The notes beneath the pieces were generated by a model. That model did no database searches. It was not told the origin of the DNA and saw only the letters and a list, made by a program, of their open reading frames with translations. Source: Flaccisagitta enflata (lineage: Eukaryota > Chaetognatha > Sagittoidea > Aphragmophora). From it: a stretch of DNA of 64,000 nt. Below are positions 27,511 through 38,300 of this stretch, one piece after another. The position numbers and the translations under genes are program-made. Position 1 is the first letter of the stretch; every line of letters starts with the position of its first letter. The stretch covers positions 81,034,001 to 81,098,000 of the forward strand of contig OZ231127.1 of the NCBI GenBank assembly GCA_965153355.1, written 5' to 3'.

Positions 27511-28609
27511 TGTCGCGTATTTGACCCCCGCGACGGGGCGCCTCTCCTTCTCCGCCGTGCATCGACAAATGAGGACGCAGCATTTCTACGAACCCATGAC
27601 TATATTTGTAAGAAAGGACCGTACATGAAATGACAAAAACGAAGATGGCTGATGATATACCAATGACATACTTATGACATATCATAACGCACCGATTTGT
27701 TGGGCGAATGTGGAGAGACGTATCATGAATGAAGAAAGAAACTAAAGAAATAAGAAAATAATAAAAGACAGAGACCCAAACTAGGCTAGCGATCCTATAA
27801 AGACTAAACTCAGAAACTAGCGCCGTTAGCTACGAGCGTATTTCCTTGACACTCCCGCCCCAGCCGCCGTATCGAAGATTCGAGGATGGAAACGTGATGG
27901 AAATGCGCGAGTAGATCTTTGATGGTATGAGCCAGCTTTCCGCCTTCTCCCGCCGTCAGAAGCTTCTTCCGCCGTCGCGGCGTTGATTCGAAAGCGTCAT
28001 TGCGTGCGGAAAATGTTTGCCGCGATGTCGATGGGGTATCTCGTTTTGACGCGGTGTCTTTGTTTTCCGCGCCGTGCACACAACGCTTCGTGTCCGCGTC
28101 ATCCACGTTATGCGACTTGGGGAATGGAGTTCTTGTTATTTTGTTTGTTGCGTTAACTTTTTCCTCGTGCGCTGACGCTCTCGCATCGACGTCCGCCGGT
28201 GGTGAGTCTTTCGAAGGCGTAAGAAGTCCTTTTTCATTGCCGATCGTACGGAGGCCGCAAATCGTCATTGTCGCGTATTTGACCCCCGCGACGGGGCGCC
28301 TCTCCTTCTCCGCCGTGCATCGACAAATGAGGACGCAGCATTTCTACGAACCCATGACTATATTTGTAAGAAAGGACCGTACATGAAATGACAAAAACGA
28401 AGATGGCTGATGATATACCAATGACATACTTATGACATATCATAACGCACCGATTTGTTGGGCGAATGTGGAGAGACGTATCATAAATGAAGAAAGAAAC
28501 TAAAGAAATAAGAAAATAATAAAAGACAGAGACGCAAACTAGGCTAGCGATCCTATAAAGACTAAACTCAGAAACTAGCGCCGTTAGCTACGAGCGTATT
28601 TCCTTGACA
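27511..28609 (-). mobile_element. TRIM-like LTR retrotransposon, 1.1 kb
   Basis: Two direct repeats of 341 bp (27511-27851 and 28269-28609) begin TGTCGCG and end TTGACA and differ at only about two places. They are flanked by 5-bp duplications AAAAC (27506-27510 and 28610-28614). The internal part is only 417 bp. Minus orientation is preferred because a purine-rich GGCTGGGGCGGGAG lies directly before the downstream LTR on that strand. I found no standard TGG primer-binding site and no protease, reverse transcriptase or integrase. It is too short to be autonomous. Confidence 0.9.
27810..28268 (-). CDS. 152-residue ORF filling the interior of the LTR element
   Basis: The start codon is the first codon after the LTR, and the frame runs through all 417 internal bases and 42 bases into the other LTR. 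The product is charged and Ser/Thr/Lys/Asp-rich. It begins MTICGLRTIGNEKG and has a basic TPRRRKKLL patch and a KLAHTIKDLLAHFHHVS helix-like part. I recognise no domain: there is no zinc knuckle and no capsid signature. It could be a reduced gag, a captured host fragment, or chance. The GC content is clearly higher than the surroundings. Confidence 0.35.
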   Translation of the reverse strand: MTICGLRTIGNEKGLLTPSKDSPPADVDARASAHEEKVNATNKITRTPFPKSHNVDDADTKRCVHGAENKDTASKRDTPSTSRQTFSARNDAFESTPRRRKKLLTAGEGGKLAHTIKDLLAHFHHVSILESSIRRLGRECQGNTLVANGASF

Positions 28610-28701
28610 AAAACATTGTAGTTATTTTACTAGTAGCTATCTCTATCTTTTTTGAAGGCTTCAGAAAAAAAATGACGTTCTTATAAAAAATAAAAAGTGT
28701 A

Positions 28702-30704
28702 CTTATTTGGGTTATTTCTTATACGTATTAGATGGTATGGAAGCATGGTGCTCATGGAGCCTGAAATGCCTCATGATTTTATCATATTATGATATACAGT
28801 AGAGCAATAAAAACAGACTAGTATGAATTCTTTGCCCATAGATCTTGTTTGATTTGAATATTGATAGCAATCTATTATGTGGTCAAGACTTTTTCATTTG
28901 TTTTGTTATCAAGCAAGTCCTCTTTGCTCCAAAACACATTTCTCCCTCTTTGAATCAAGATGGAAAACAAATGTCACCCCCAAAAGCACGTGTACCGTAT
29001 TCCAGTGCAAACAAGTGCAGTGTCAGTGAGAGTGAGTGTGAAGGACATGATGAACATTGGCCTAGAGTGAATCTATGGTTGTTGCTTTAGACAAGGCATT
29101 GTTCTTTTTTACTATTTCCCATACTAATGCAAGAGGCAGTAGCTAGGAATGGTAGCGATTAAAAGAAATCCAGGCTGAGTTCAAAATGTATTGTCTTTGA
29201 TTACACTTTTTTTTTATGAAAGTTGGACAACATTACCACTCAACCCTACTTTACTTAGGGATGAAAGCCTTTGGAGCTCTCTTATATAAGCTTCTTATAT
29301 AAGAACCTAGTTTATAAGAACATCAAGGCTTTGAATGGCCTCAAAATTAAGAACATCTTAAGAACTTACAAAGTCTTGAAATCTTGAGAAAAAAATTTCG
29401 CTTACGATGATATTTAAAAAGTATTTAGAAAACACTTGAATTTTTGTATAATTAAGATCATATTTCATAATTTTTTAATAAATAGCATAAAATTATCCTC
29501 AGACCTAAATGATTGGTATTTGTTTTAACAGTATTTAATAAAAATATATCTACTGTAATTGACTAATACTATATTATAAAGTTTCTTATAGTTTATATAG
29601 TATTTAGAATTAAGAACGCTCTACTATCTAGAACAAAAGTTTGTCGGCAAGATTAGAATCAGGTTCTATATCCTTCAAATCATTCAGAAAACATCAATGA
29701 GACACATGTGAGACTTTCTTTGAGTATTATGGATATCAATGTATTTCATTAACTGAACTAATACGCTTTTGTAGAGGTATTTCGAAGTAGAATGACACGA
29801 TCTCCCCTCACAACTTAGGAGCAGATTTTTCAGCCCATCTTTGATGGTGTGTGCTCCCATCTCTGTAGCTGTCTCCATAAAAGTATTTGACATGAGACCG
29901 GGTTTAGAGGGAGTGAGGACATGACATGACTACCCTTTGCCATCACGCAGAAGAAAAAAAATCCTGAAATGGCTGAAAAACGAGGTTTTACCAGGTGCCG
30001 TAACTGAAAGGAAATGAAATCTAATTTTTTCTGCCATTTTGCATTTAAAGTAGCAATCTTGTTCTAATTGTCATTTCTAAATGGATTGAAATAGAAGAAT
30101 GCGGATGGTGGCATTAGCTCAGGAATTTGATGCACTGATTGATGCATTGATTTTCATATAAATTTCTGATTTTGAGCAAAGATATGCCCCATAATGCTTG
30201 CCGACAAACATATGTTCTAGATAGTAAGAACATTGAAGGCTTCATTTGGCCTTGAAAATAAGAACCTGAAGCCTTTGTAAAAAGAATGACGTTCTTATAA
30301 AAGAAAAGAGTGTAATTAAGAAAGAGAAGATTACAAAACCAAATGTGCATTCAAGAGAAAAAATCTTGCCTGGTTACAATACAATCTCAAGATGAATTGT
30401 ATAGGGCACAAAGTGGAGGGTAAAATACCATTCTAATTCTAATCTAATTCTAAATGTAATCTTTTTAACTCTAAAACAAAGACCCATGGGTCCCAATCAG
30501 AGATGACAAAGTGAGATAAAAAATAGCACCAGTAAACCAAAATATCATTTGAAAGTTGTAAAATTGGATCTGGATTTTGACCCAGTTGGTAAAAATTGGT
30601 AAGCATACTTTGCCCTTTTGTTTATCATAGGTTAACAGAGCGAAGATAGGAACAGAAAAGCTTAACATTACAGTCAAATATCACACTTTTTTGTATCACC
30701 CCAT
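28702..30704. other. AT-rich gene-free stretch
   Basis: No exon recognised. Scattered ATAAGAAC and GTTCTTATA motifs mark decayed copies of the MITE described at 27440-28699. Confidence 0.5.
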
Positions 30705-30786
30705 GTAACCCTAACCCTAAATCAAACCAACCCTTACCCTAATCCTAAAAGCAAGCTAATTCTAACACTAACCCTAAGCCTAAAAC
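30705..30786. repeat. degenerate telomere-like CCCTAA array
   Basis: AACCCTAACCCTAA followed by CTTACCCTAATCC and CTAACCCTAAGCC variants over about 80 bp. It looks interstitial and decayed. Confidence 0.55.
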
Positions 30787-30811
30787 CAGCCGACTGAGTT
30801 CTCGAGATTTA

Positions 30812-31000
30812 AAAACAAGGCCGGATATACGGCTACCCCAGTCGCGTGCGGGTGGGCAGGGGCTATAATTGAGGTCAGTGGAATATTGGGGCAGGAGCAA
30901 TAAGGCCAAAACCCCCATTAACGCCAAAAAAGAAAAGTGTGACGGACGGACGGACCGACCGACAAAGCGGGGTGTAGAGTCGCGTAACACGCGACTAAAA
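30812..31000 (-). repeat. hairpin-head dispersed element
   Basis: It starts AACAAGGCCGGATATACGG, passes GGGTGGGCAGGGGC and GGACGGACGGACC, and ends with stem AGTCGCG(30978-30984)/CGCGACT(30990-30996) plus AAAAA. Confidence 0.85.
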
Positions 31001-31310
31001 ACAATAGGTTCAAGACCTCATCGATCGAAACCGATGATTTGAAATTTAAAAAAAAAAGTGAACAACACATTCTCGTCAAAAAGGCTCATAATCCTGTGTC
31101 GATGGGCACTAGGCAGTATTGTAGGATTGATGAAGAAGCTATTCTGGTGATTAGGTAGATGCATTGGTGAAAAAACTGCTCGCAAATACACGGAATAGTC
31201 GTAAAAGCGGTTTCTGGTCAGCGGTGCCCGCGCCCTGCCTGAGTGTTAGAAAGAATGTAGCAGAAAAAGACATGATATAGATTAGGGATGATTGTGATGA
31301 TGACGACGAC

Positions 31311-31344
<34 letters not shown>

Positions 31345-31734
31345 GTCTAAAAAACCTTGAACATATACGATGGTACTCATCAGTCTCTACCTAGGCTCAA
31401 ATTAAAACTGGTTTCTCCGAGCCTCGGTCGATTACAAAAAGCTCGGTCATTGGCCGACAGAGTTCATATTATATTATTCAACTTTGGGCCTTTTAAATCG
31501 TTTTCGTAAATTATGAAAATAAAATTCCCGTTCTCAGTCGAGTCGAAGCAAAAAAGAATAAGTGACAATACTTTTCCACCACAGCAAAGAACTTGGTATA
31601 GTTCTTTAAATACAATGTACAGACATCATTCTCTCTCTTAGGACAAAATCGATACTAAAATGTTGAAAAAAGTTTAAAAACTAGATTCGTGTATTTACCT
31701 TCTTAACGCTACAGTCAACCTGGAGATTTGCACT
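31001..31734. other. region upstream of the P450 gene
   Basis: It holds a GGTCAGCGGTGCCCG fragment of the GGGCAGCGG family (31217-31232) and a (GAT)n run at 31296-31343. Possible 5' UTR or promoter sequence follows up to the start codon, but I see no convincing TATA box. Confidence 0.45.
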
Positions 31735-32107
31735 ATGTCGCAATTAACGGTAGTCTTGGGCGTAGTTTTCGTGTGTCTTTTGCTCGTCAACTATTTTCGT
31801 CAAAACAAAAAGAAACGACGAAATAGTAATGGCGTGACTTCGTTGGTCCGTTGTACCGTGCCAAAGGGGCCTCGGGGTCATTGGCTATTGGGCCACAGTT
31901 TGCTACCACCGGAACAGTTGGCGCCAGCCATTGCTTATTGGTCAGCTTCTAACGGTCCCATTTTCGAAGTCTTCATCGTTCCCAAAATATTCTCGCTGGG
32001 GATTATCATTAATGACGTGAAACTAGTGAAAGGTAGTTAATAGTTGATTGTTGTTAGAGTTGTTGTTGTTGATGTTGATGTTGTGGTTGTTGTGGTTGTG
32101 GTAGTCG

Positions 32108-32138
<31 letters not shown>

Positions 32139-32286
32139 GTTTGTGTTTGTGGTTGTTGTTGTGGTAGTGGTTGTGGTTGTTGTTGTTGTAGTTGTTGTTG
32201 TTGTTATGGTTGTTGTTGCTTTTGTTTAATTCACATGCGTTATGCTGTAGCTATTGATTTTGTTGTTGTTGTTGTTGCTGTTGTTT

Positions 32287-32366
<80 letters not shown>

Positions 32367-32465
32367 ATTGTTATTGTTGCGTTATGCTGTAGCTATTGAT
32401 TTTGTTGTTGTTGTTGCTATTGCCGTTGTTGTAGTTGTTGTTGTTGTTTTTGTTATTGTTATTGC

Positions 32466-32519
<54 letters not shown>

Positions 32520-32608
32520 GGTTGTTGTTGTGGTTGTTGTTGCTTTTGTTTATTTCGCATGCGTTATGCTGTAGCTATTGATTATGTTGTTGTTGTTGCT
32601 ATTGCCGT

Positions 32609-32681
<73 letters not shown>

Positions 32682-34222
32682 GATAAGAGTTGATCCTCCT
32701 GTATACAATCGATTTTGTTTGTACATTTCTTTTAATTAAACCAGAGATGTCTCTCTCTCGTGATTTCGCTCATCGCGACTCGTCCGACTCGGCGATGCGC
32801 AAAGCCTTAAACCCGGATTTGAAGGGCATCTTGGCCCAAATGTGGACTCCGGAATGGAAAGACCTTCGCAAATTCACGATGGCGTCGTTGACTCAGTTGG
32901 GATTCGGTCGGGCGGCCATGGAAGATCAAATCCTGGAGGAAGCTGACGAGCTGATTGACGCCATGTTGGAGAATTGGGGAAAAGCCTTGGCGCCCGAAGA
33001 GTAAGCTCCGATATGTATCTTGAATACATTCTTATGACACGATGAAAATTATTGTGACACTTCAGTTTCGCCAGGAGCAAAAAAATAGTCATTGTTTTTA
33101 CCAAAAACTAATAATTCACATAGTACATGTCACTTGGGGTAGTTAACAGAAAAAATTAAGGCAAAATCTCATCAAACAAAAAAGTTAGTGAGTTTTTCTT
33201 TAAAAATGACTAATTTTATAAATTTCATAAATTATTATCAAAAAATTTTGAAATAGATACTAAAAATTGTCTGATCATAATGAAAATTGACATGCAGGTG
33301 GTTTGGTGCTTCATTTAACTACCATAAAAATTTTATGACTTTTCCTTAACAGGAAGTGCCCCATTTTAAAGTTTAAACAAAAAATATCCTTTTTTTCACA
33401 TTCCTGTCGAATTTGACATAGGTGCACCCTAAATAACAAATTTGCATAGAAATTGAAAGATTGGAAAAACCAAAAACATCAGACCCTAGTAAATTACATT
33501 ATCTCGGGTCTGATGTTTTTAAAAATGCAAAATATTCATCTATGTTCAAGATTTGTTATTTAGGGGATGAAAAATGTTTTTTTTCTCAAAAATTTCAAAT
33601 TTCACAATCTGGAATAGAAAAACTCACAAAATTGATACTTTAAATCAACCAATTGTTACAAAATTTGGAATGCTAAAGGTTTAGTGCTTCCATTGACTGC
33701 CATTCAAATCTCATGACTTTATTCCAATAGGAAGTATCCCAAATGAATTTTTAAAAATAAAATATCCTCTTTTTGGAAATTCAATTGTCAGCTGACATTT
33801 TTTGAAAGGAACCGGATAAAAACATCCAGTATGCTAAAAATGATCTGGCAAAAAAGTTTTATATTAGTGTCAGATAGATATGAACAGCCTCTCAAAAAAA
33901 ATTTGACCATATTAAAAAAACTGTGTCGGTAATAATACAATAAAGATACCTCTTTAAGACAATTCTCACAGTTTTCTAAGATTTTCCATGAAAATTTTGG
34001 AATTTTAAGACCATTTCACTGTACCAAGCATGCAATTTGAAGACTGATTCTTTAAAATAGTATGAATGGGCTCACATGGCATATGTCAGAACAGATTTTT
34101 GGTTAAGAATGGATAATTTCATAGAAAAAAACGGTGCAAATAAGTGATGGAACAAGAGTGTCAAGACAGACAGACAGACAGACAGACAGAAACAGACAGA
34201 AACAGACACATACACGCACGCA

Positions 34223-34262
<40 letters not shown>

Positions 34263-34289
34263 TTCCATATCATTCTTATAAATGGAAAT

Positions 34290-34369
<80 letters not shown>

Positions 34370-34543
34370 CGTGTATGTGTCTGTTTCTGTCTGTCTGTCT
34401 GTCTGTCTGTATGAGTGTGTGAGTGTGTGTGCGCGCGCGCACGCGTGTGTGTGTGATTTCGTTTCTTCTACCTTTCTTAGTCTTTATATTTTGCTTCTGC
34501 ACCTCTGTAAGTGGCCGTGTCCGTTGGTCTGTCGGTCTGTCTA

Positions 34544-34600
<57 letters not shown>

Positions 34601-35211
34601 ATGAAAGGCATACTTTCGACGATCCACACGGCGCCCCTTATTGGTCTTATTGCTACTTTTCTTCTTCTCTATCACTCACCTTCATTTCACTCCCACTCTC
34701 TTCACAGCTATCTCCGAGTAGCCGTGTCTAATATGATCAGATTCCACTCCCTCTCTTCACAGTTATCTCCGAGTAGCCGTGTCTAATATGATCAGATTCC
34801 ACTCCCTCTCTTCACAGTTATCTCCGAGTAGCCGTGTCTAACGTGATCACGCGTTTGGTGTTTGGCTCTCAAGCCAGATCCAAAATCGGCCAAGAATCCA
34901 AAATTCACGACATGCTGCAAGTCATCATGGACGGACTCTTGTATCTCATTATCCATCCTTTGTACAATCTATGGCCGGGATTTATGGATTACATTCAAAC
35001 TTCGAGATTGAAAGACATTCTCTTCGCTCGTTCGGCAGTCGGCAAATTCATTGACGACGCAGGTTTTCTTTGTTTTGTTTTGTTTTTGTTTTGTTTTGGT
35101 TTGTTTTGTTTGTTTTGTAACTTTTTAAACGTGACCTTCAACGCTTGTGATATCACTCAGTACATGGTCAATAAAAGATAACATTTTTTTGATTCAGTGG
35201 TGTTGTTGTTT

Positions 35212-35295
<84 letters not shown>

Positions 35296-35339
35296 CTGTT
35301 TTGACTGTAGCTTTTGTTGTTTTTTTTTTGTTTTGGTTT

Positions 35340-35430
<91 letters not shown>

Positions 35431-37909
35431 GGTTGTTGTTGTTGTTCTTTTAAGTCGGTCTTTCAAGTCACCTTTCCCCATCTTGTAGTAAAGAGCCACG
35501 AGTCGAGTCTGGGTGCTGAGGAGGAAGAGCCAAGAGATTTCATAGACGCCGTCATTATAGAAAGAAGGAAACGACCCTATGATAGATCCTTGTCCACATC
35601 ACAAATACAACAAACCATTCTTGATTTGTTTGGTGGAGGTACGATGAACCTGGGGGGGGGGGGGAGGGGAGGAGGCATATTTGGTCTTGGGGGGGGGGGG
35701 AAGAGTCATGTATGGTCTTTTTTTATGGGGGAAAGACTAAGCGTCAGAAATTAGAACAAGGCCGTATGTATACTCCCCCTCAGTCGCGGACGGGTGGACA
35801 TGAGCGGAATAGCGAAAAAACGCTTACATTTTGTTTTGGTTACCGACCGACCGACCGACCAACCGACCGACACAGCATGGTCTAGAGTCGCAAGTCCGCG
35901 ACTTAAAACTACATTTCAATACATTCAAGTAGAAATTATTTAGTGAACAACTTTAGCATAACCATCTAAGCAACCAGCATCATTTTTAGATGCGTCCGTC
36001 AGGAACGCATCTCTATAAGAGGGTCTGTCCGTCCGTCGGTCCGTCCGTCCGTCCGTCCGTCCGTCCGTCCGTCGGTCGGTCGGTCCGTCCGTCACGCCTG
36101 TGCAAAAACCGCGTTTCTTGGCTGTTTTTGCCTACGGTGAGATCCTAATCTGCAACAAATGATCAACCAACATGTTTTGAGAGTATTTTCACCCGTCTGT
36201 TCGTCCATCTGTCTCTCCATACATATGACACATGATCAATACACCCTGAGACACAGCCCGGACGCATCGTTGCCCGGTCGGGCTTGTCATTACCCCATTG
36301 AACCTTAAGACACATTCCCGTCTTCCCCCTTTAACCCCTCTTCTCTTCTTAGGAACCGACACTACGAGCGCTTTTCTCAACTGGGTCATCGCTTGGATTT
36401 TGCACTTTCCGGAAGTCAAGGAGAAACTGTTGGCGGAAATCCGCGAAACGATCGGCATGTCGGGATCCCCGACCATCGCCGTCATGTCCCATTGTAACTA
36501 CCACTTGGCGTTTTTCGACGAAGTGTTGCGATGCTCCAACGTGGCCGACTTTACATTCTTCCATAAGCCCACCAAACCGGTGGTCAACTTCGGCGGCCAC
36601 GTCATCACAGAGGATAAATTACTCATCGGCAACATTTGGGCTTGTCACAATGATCCCAATGTTTGGGACGAACCTCATCAATTTAGACCGGAAAGGTTTG
36701 TCAGCTCAGGGACTCATTTTCTGGTCGTTTCATCTAAATCACTTACGAATGACATAATGATCTTACATATTTTGATTTTATACGAACTTCGTCTGATGAT
36801 CTATCTTTCTGTTTAAATTGCTTTCGGTTTTTAGTTGCGGACATGCAACCATAAAAGAGGGTTTTACCGTCCATCTGTCCGTGAATCCCTCCGTGCGTAA
36901 TGCATGAGTCGAATGGTGGAAAAACAAGTTAGAAGCTCTTTGTTATTTTTGTCCGTCCGTCGCGTCGGTCCGTTGGTCTGTCGGTTCATTCGTCCGTAAT
37001 AATCGAGTCGTAAAGTGGAAAATGAGCATTTTTTGTCTTTTTTTTTGTCTTTTTTTTGTCGTTTTGTTCATTTTTTTTCATTTACGTTTTTGTCTTCTTG
37101 AAATTGTACAAAAAACGAACAACACATTCTCATTTCACGCCGTTCTTCATTGCTACCAGGCATTTGGACTCAAATGGAAGGTACAAGAAGAATGAGAATG
37201 TGATCGCTTTTGGACTCGGGACGAGACGTTGCATCGGAGAGAAACTCGCCAGAATAGAATTCTTCGTTTTTACAGTCAGAATGCTGCAAAGGTACGTAAA
37301 GAGCCACCTTGATGTCATTATCTTTTTTTCTCAGAATGATACAACATGATTGATCAGAACACTTAGTATTAATACGTTTTAAACGTTTAATATGTTTTGA
37401 ACGTTGTTTTAAAACTTAGTTTCATATAGTTTTTTTTTTATTTGAGGGATTAACGTAGCGGTTTCGTCATCACATTTTATATTTGGAATGTGGCCGTTAG
37501 GCTCCGGGCTTGTAGGCCAGCCGTTTCTAGGTTTTCCATGACAACAGGATATTCTTTTGATCTCTTAGTGCATCTAGGTTGGGAAAATTATCCGGGACAT
37601 TGACCCTTAACCATAGTTTTGGCCTTACTTTGAAAATTGATAACTTCCCACTCTCAAATTAAAGCGCGTTTTGCCGTATTGCTCCCGCCCAAATTTTTGA
37701 GTTAGGCTTTTTTATCACTGTCCCTGCCTACCCGCACGTGACTTGGGTTGTCGTGTAACCGGCCTTGTTTCGTTTTTGCCAGGATGGAATTTGCGTTGTC
37801 CCCTAACACGCCTTTGCCGAAGATGTTTGGCCGGAAACCTTTGGTACGACTACCGGAAAAATACAAACTCGTCGTCACTTCGAAAACAGAAGAACAAAAT
37901 GATGAATAA
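31735..37909 (+). CDS. cytochrome P450, CYP2-clan-like, 7 exons, 516 residues
   Basis: Predicted exons: 31735-32032, 32745-33000, 34818-35062, 35489-35638, 36353-36695, 37160-37291 and 37783-37909. All introns are GT-AG, phases match at every junction, and the total is 1551 bases. The product would be an endoplasmic reticulum haem monooxygenase using NADPH-P450 reductase; the substrate is unknown. Seen: a hydrophobic anchor at about residues 5-22, a PKGPRGHWLLG hinge (about 43-53), helix C W137..R141, helix I GGGTDTT (315-321), helix K EVLR (373-376), FRPER, and the haem loop FGLGTRRCIG (448-457) with Cys455. The length is normal and no frame breaks are seen. Introns are loaded with (GTT)n, (GT)n, (CTGT)n and transposon fragments. 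The exon 3 donor (GTTTTC) is weak. The exon 3 acceptor is present in three tandem copies, and the stop codon lies in a 20-bp repeat. Subfamily not assigned. Confidence 0.92.
32041..32690. repeat. (GTT)n-rich P450 intron 1
   Basis: Intron 1 is almost wholly GTT triplets with GTG and GCT variants. It contains a GCGTTATGCTGTAGCTATTGATT segment repeated at about 32236, 32380 and 32561 between the triplet runs, so the array grew as a larger unit of about 145-180 bp as well as by slippage. Long poly-Val and poly-Leu frames are artefacts. Confidence 0.93.
33001..34817. repeat. P450 intron 2: inverted and direct repeats, GT/CTGT microsatellites
   Basis: CCCTAAATAACAAATTTGC (33427) mirrors GATTTGTTATTTAGGGG (33550-33566) around a CATCAGACCC/GGGTCTGATG centre. 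A GGTTTAGTGCTTC..GGAAGT..AAAATATCCT block occurs twice (33300-33400 and 33675-33775). Then come (ACAG)n 34165-34208, (CA)n 34227-34260, (GT)n 34293-34366 and (CTGT)n 34530-34601. No exon seen inside. Confidence 0.8.
34700..34826 (+). promoter_or_regulatory. triplicated splice acceptor of P450 exon 3
   Basis: A 55-bp unit holding CTCTTCACAG and the first exon bases TTATCTCCGAGTAGCCGTG occurs three times, with AG ends at 34707, 34762 and 34817. Only the third continues into the true exon (TCTAACGTGATCACGCG); the first two read TCTAATATGATCAG. Since 55 is not a multiple of three, use of either upstream acceptor shifts the frame to an early stop. Confidence 0.85.
35203..35442. repeat. (GTT)n microsatellites in P450 intron 3
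   Basis: Two TTG runs (about 35203-35294 and 35341-35420) split by a T-rich spacer. Confidence 0.95.
35639..36352. repeat. P450 intron 4: G-runs and two hairpin-head elements
   Basis: G runs of 13-15 lie near 35652 and 35687. A minus-oriented element at 35757-35907 ends with stem AGTCGC/GCGACT (35886-35903). A plus-oriented one begins with stem AGATGCGT(35988-35995)/ACGCATCT(36005-36012), followed by CTATAAGAGGGTCTGTCC and CCGT repeats, and runs to about 36290 (GCCCGGTCGGGC). Confidence 0.75.
36833..37770 (+). repeat. hairpin-head fragments in P450 introns 5 and 6
   Basis: A head with stem GTTGC/GCAAC (36834-36849) lies in intron 5. A tail reading CTGCCTACCCGCACGTGAC..GTAACCGGCCTTG lies at 37720-37770 in intron 6. 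Whether they were once one element is not clear. Confidence 0.55.
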
Positions 37910-38086
37910 AAGAACAAAATGACGAATAAGACAACAAAATGACGAATAAAAGAACAAAATGACGAATAAAAGAACAAAAGATGAATAAGAGAACAAAGTG
38001 AAGAATAAAAGAACATGATGACGTATAAAAGAACAAAATGACAAATAAAAGAACAAAATGACAAATAAAAGAACAAAATGAAAAAA
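37887..38086 (+). repeat. 20-bp minisatellite over the P450 stop codon
   Basis: About ten units close to AGAACAAAATGACGAATAAA. The first unit encodes the last residues EEQNDE and the stop TAA (37907-37909). AATAAA occurs in six units, the first overlapping the stop (37905-37910). Confidence 0.9.
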
Positions 38087-38089
38087 AGA

Positions 38090-38300
38090 CGTAAAGGAGG
38101 CATACAAAACATGTTTGTCGATCATTTAAATTCAGTGTAGAATCTAACCGTGGCCAAAACAGCCGAGAAACGCTGTTTTTGCACAAGCGTAATGGTCGGA
38201 TGGATGGACGGACGGACCAACCGACTGACGGACGGACCTACTGACCGACAGACGGACTAACCCTCTTATAGAGATGCGTTCCTGACGGACGCATCCGAAA
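38090..38300 (-). repeat. hairpin-head element, AGATGCG subtype
   Basis: It shares the AACATG..GTCGATCATTT, GCTGTTTTTGCAC and CTCTTATAG segments with 35988-36290 in reverse. It ends with stem AGATGCGT(38272-38279)/ACGCATCC(38289-38296). Confidence 0.7.

Larger units (their letters stand above)
27440..28699. mobile_element. short TA-target MITE split by an LTR element
   Basis: The left end CACTTTTTATTTTTTATAAG (27440) mirrors the right end CTTATAAAAAATAAAAAGTG (28699). TA flanks both ends (27438-27439 and 28700-28701). Removing the LTR insertion leaves about 156 bp. Related GTTCTTATAA ends occur near 29284-29350 and 30200-30310. Confidence 0.8.

Noticed and set aside
28000-28386. 128-residue + strand frame in the LTR element
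   Set aside because: It crosses from the interior into the second LTR and overlaps the minus-strand frame that starts exactly at the LTR boundary. No family features, hydrophobic by composition only.
35147-35499. Poly-Cys, poly-Val, poly-Gln and poly-Thr frames
   Set aside because: (GTT)n in P450 intron 3. The same explanation applies to 32044-32574 and 57213-57687.
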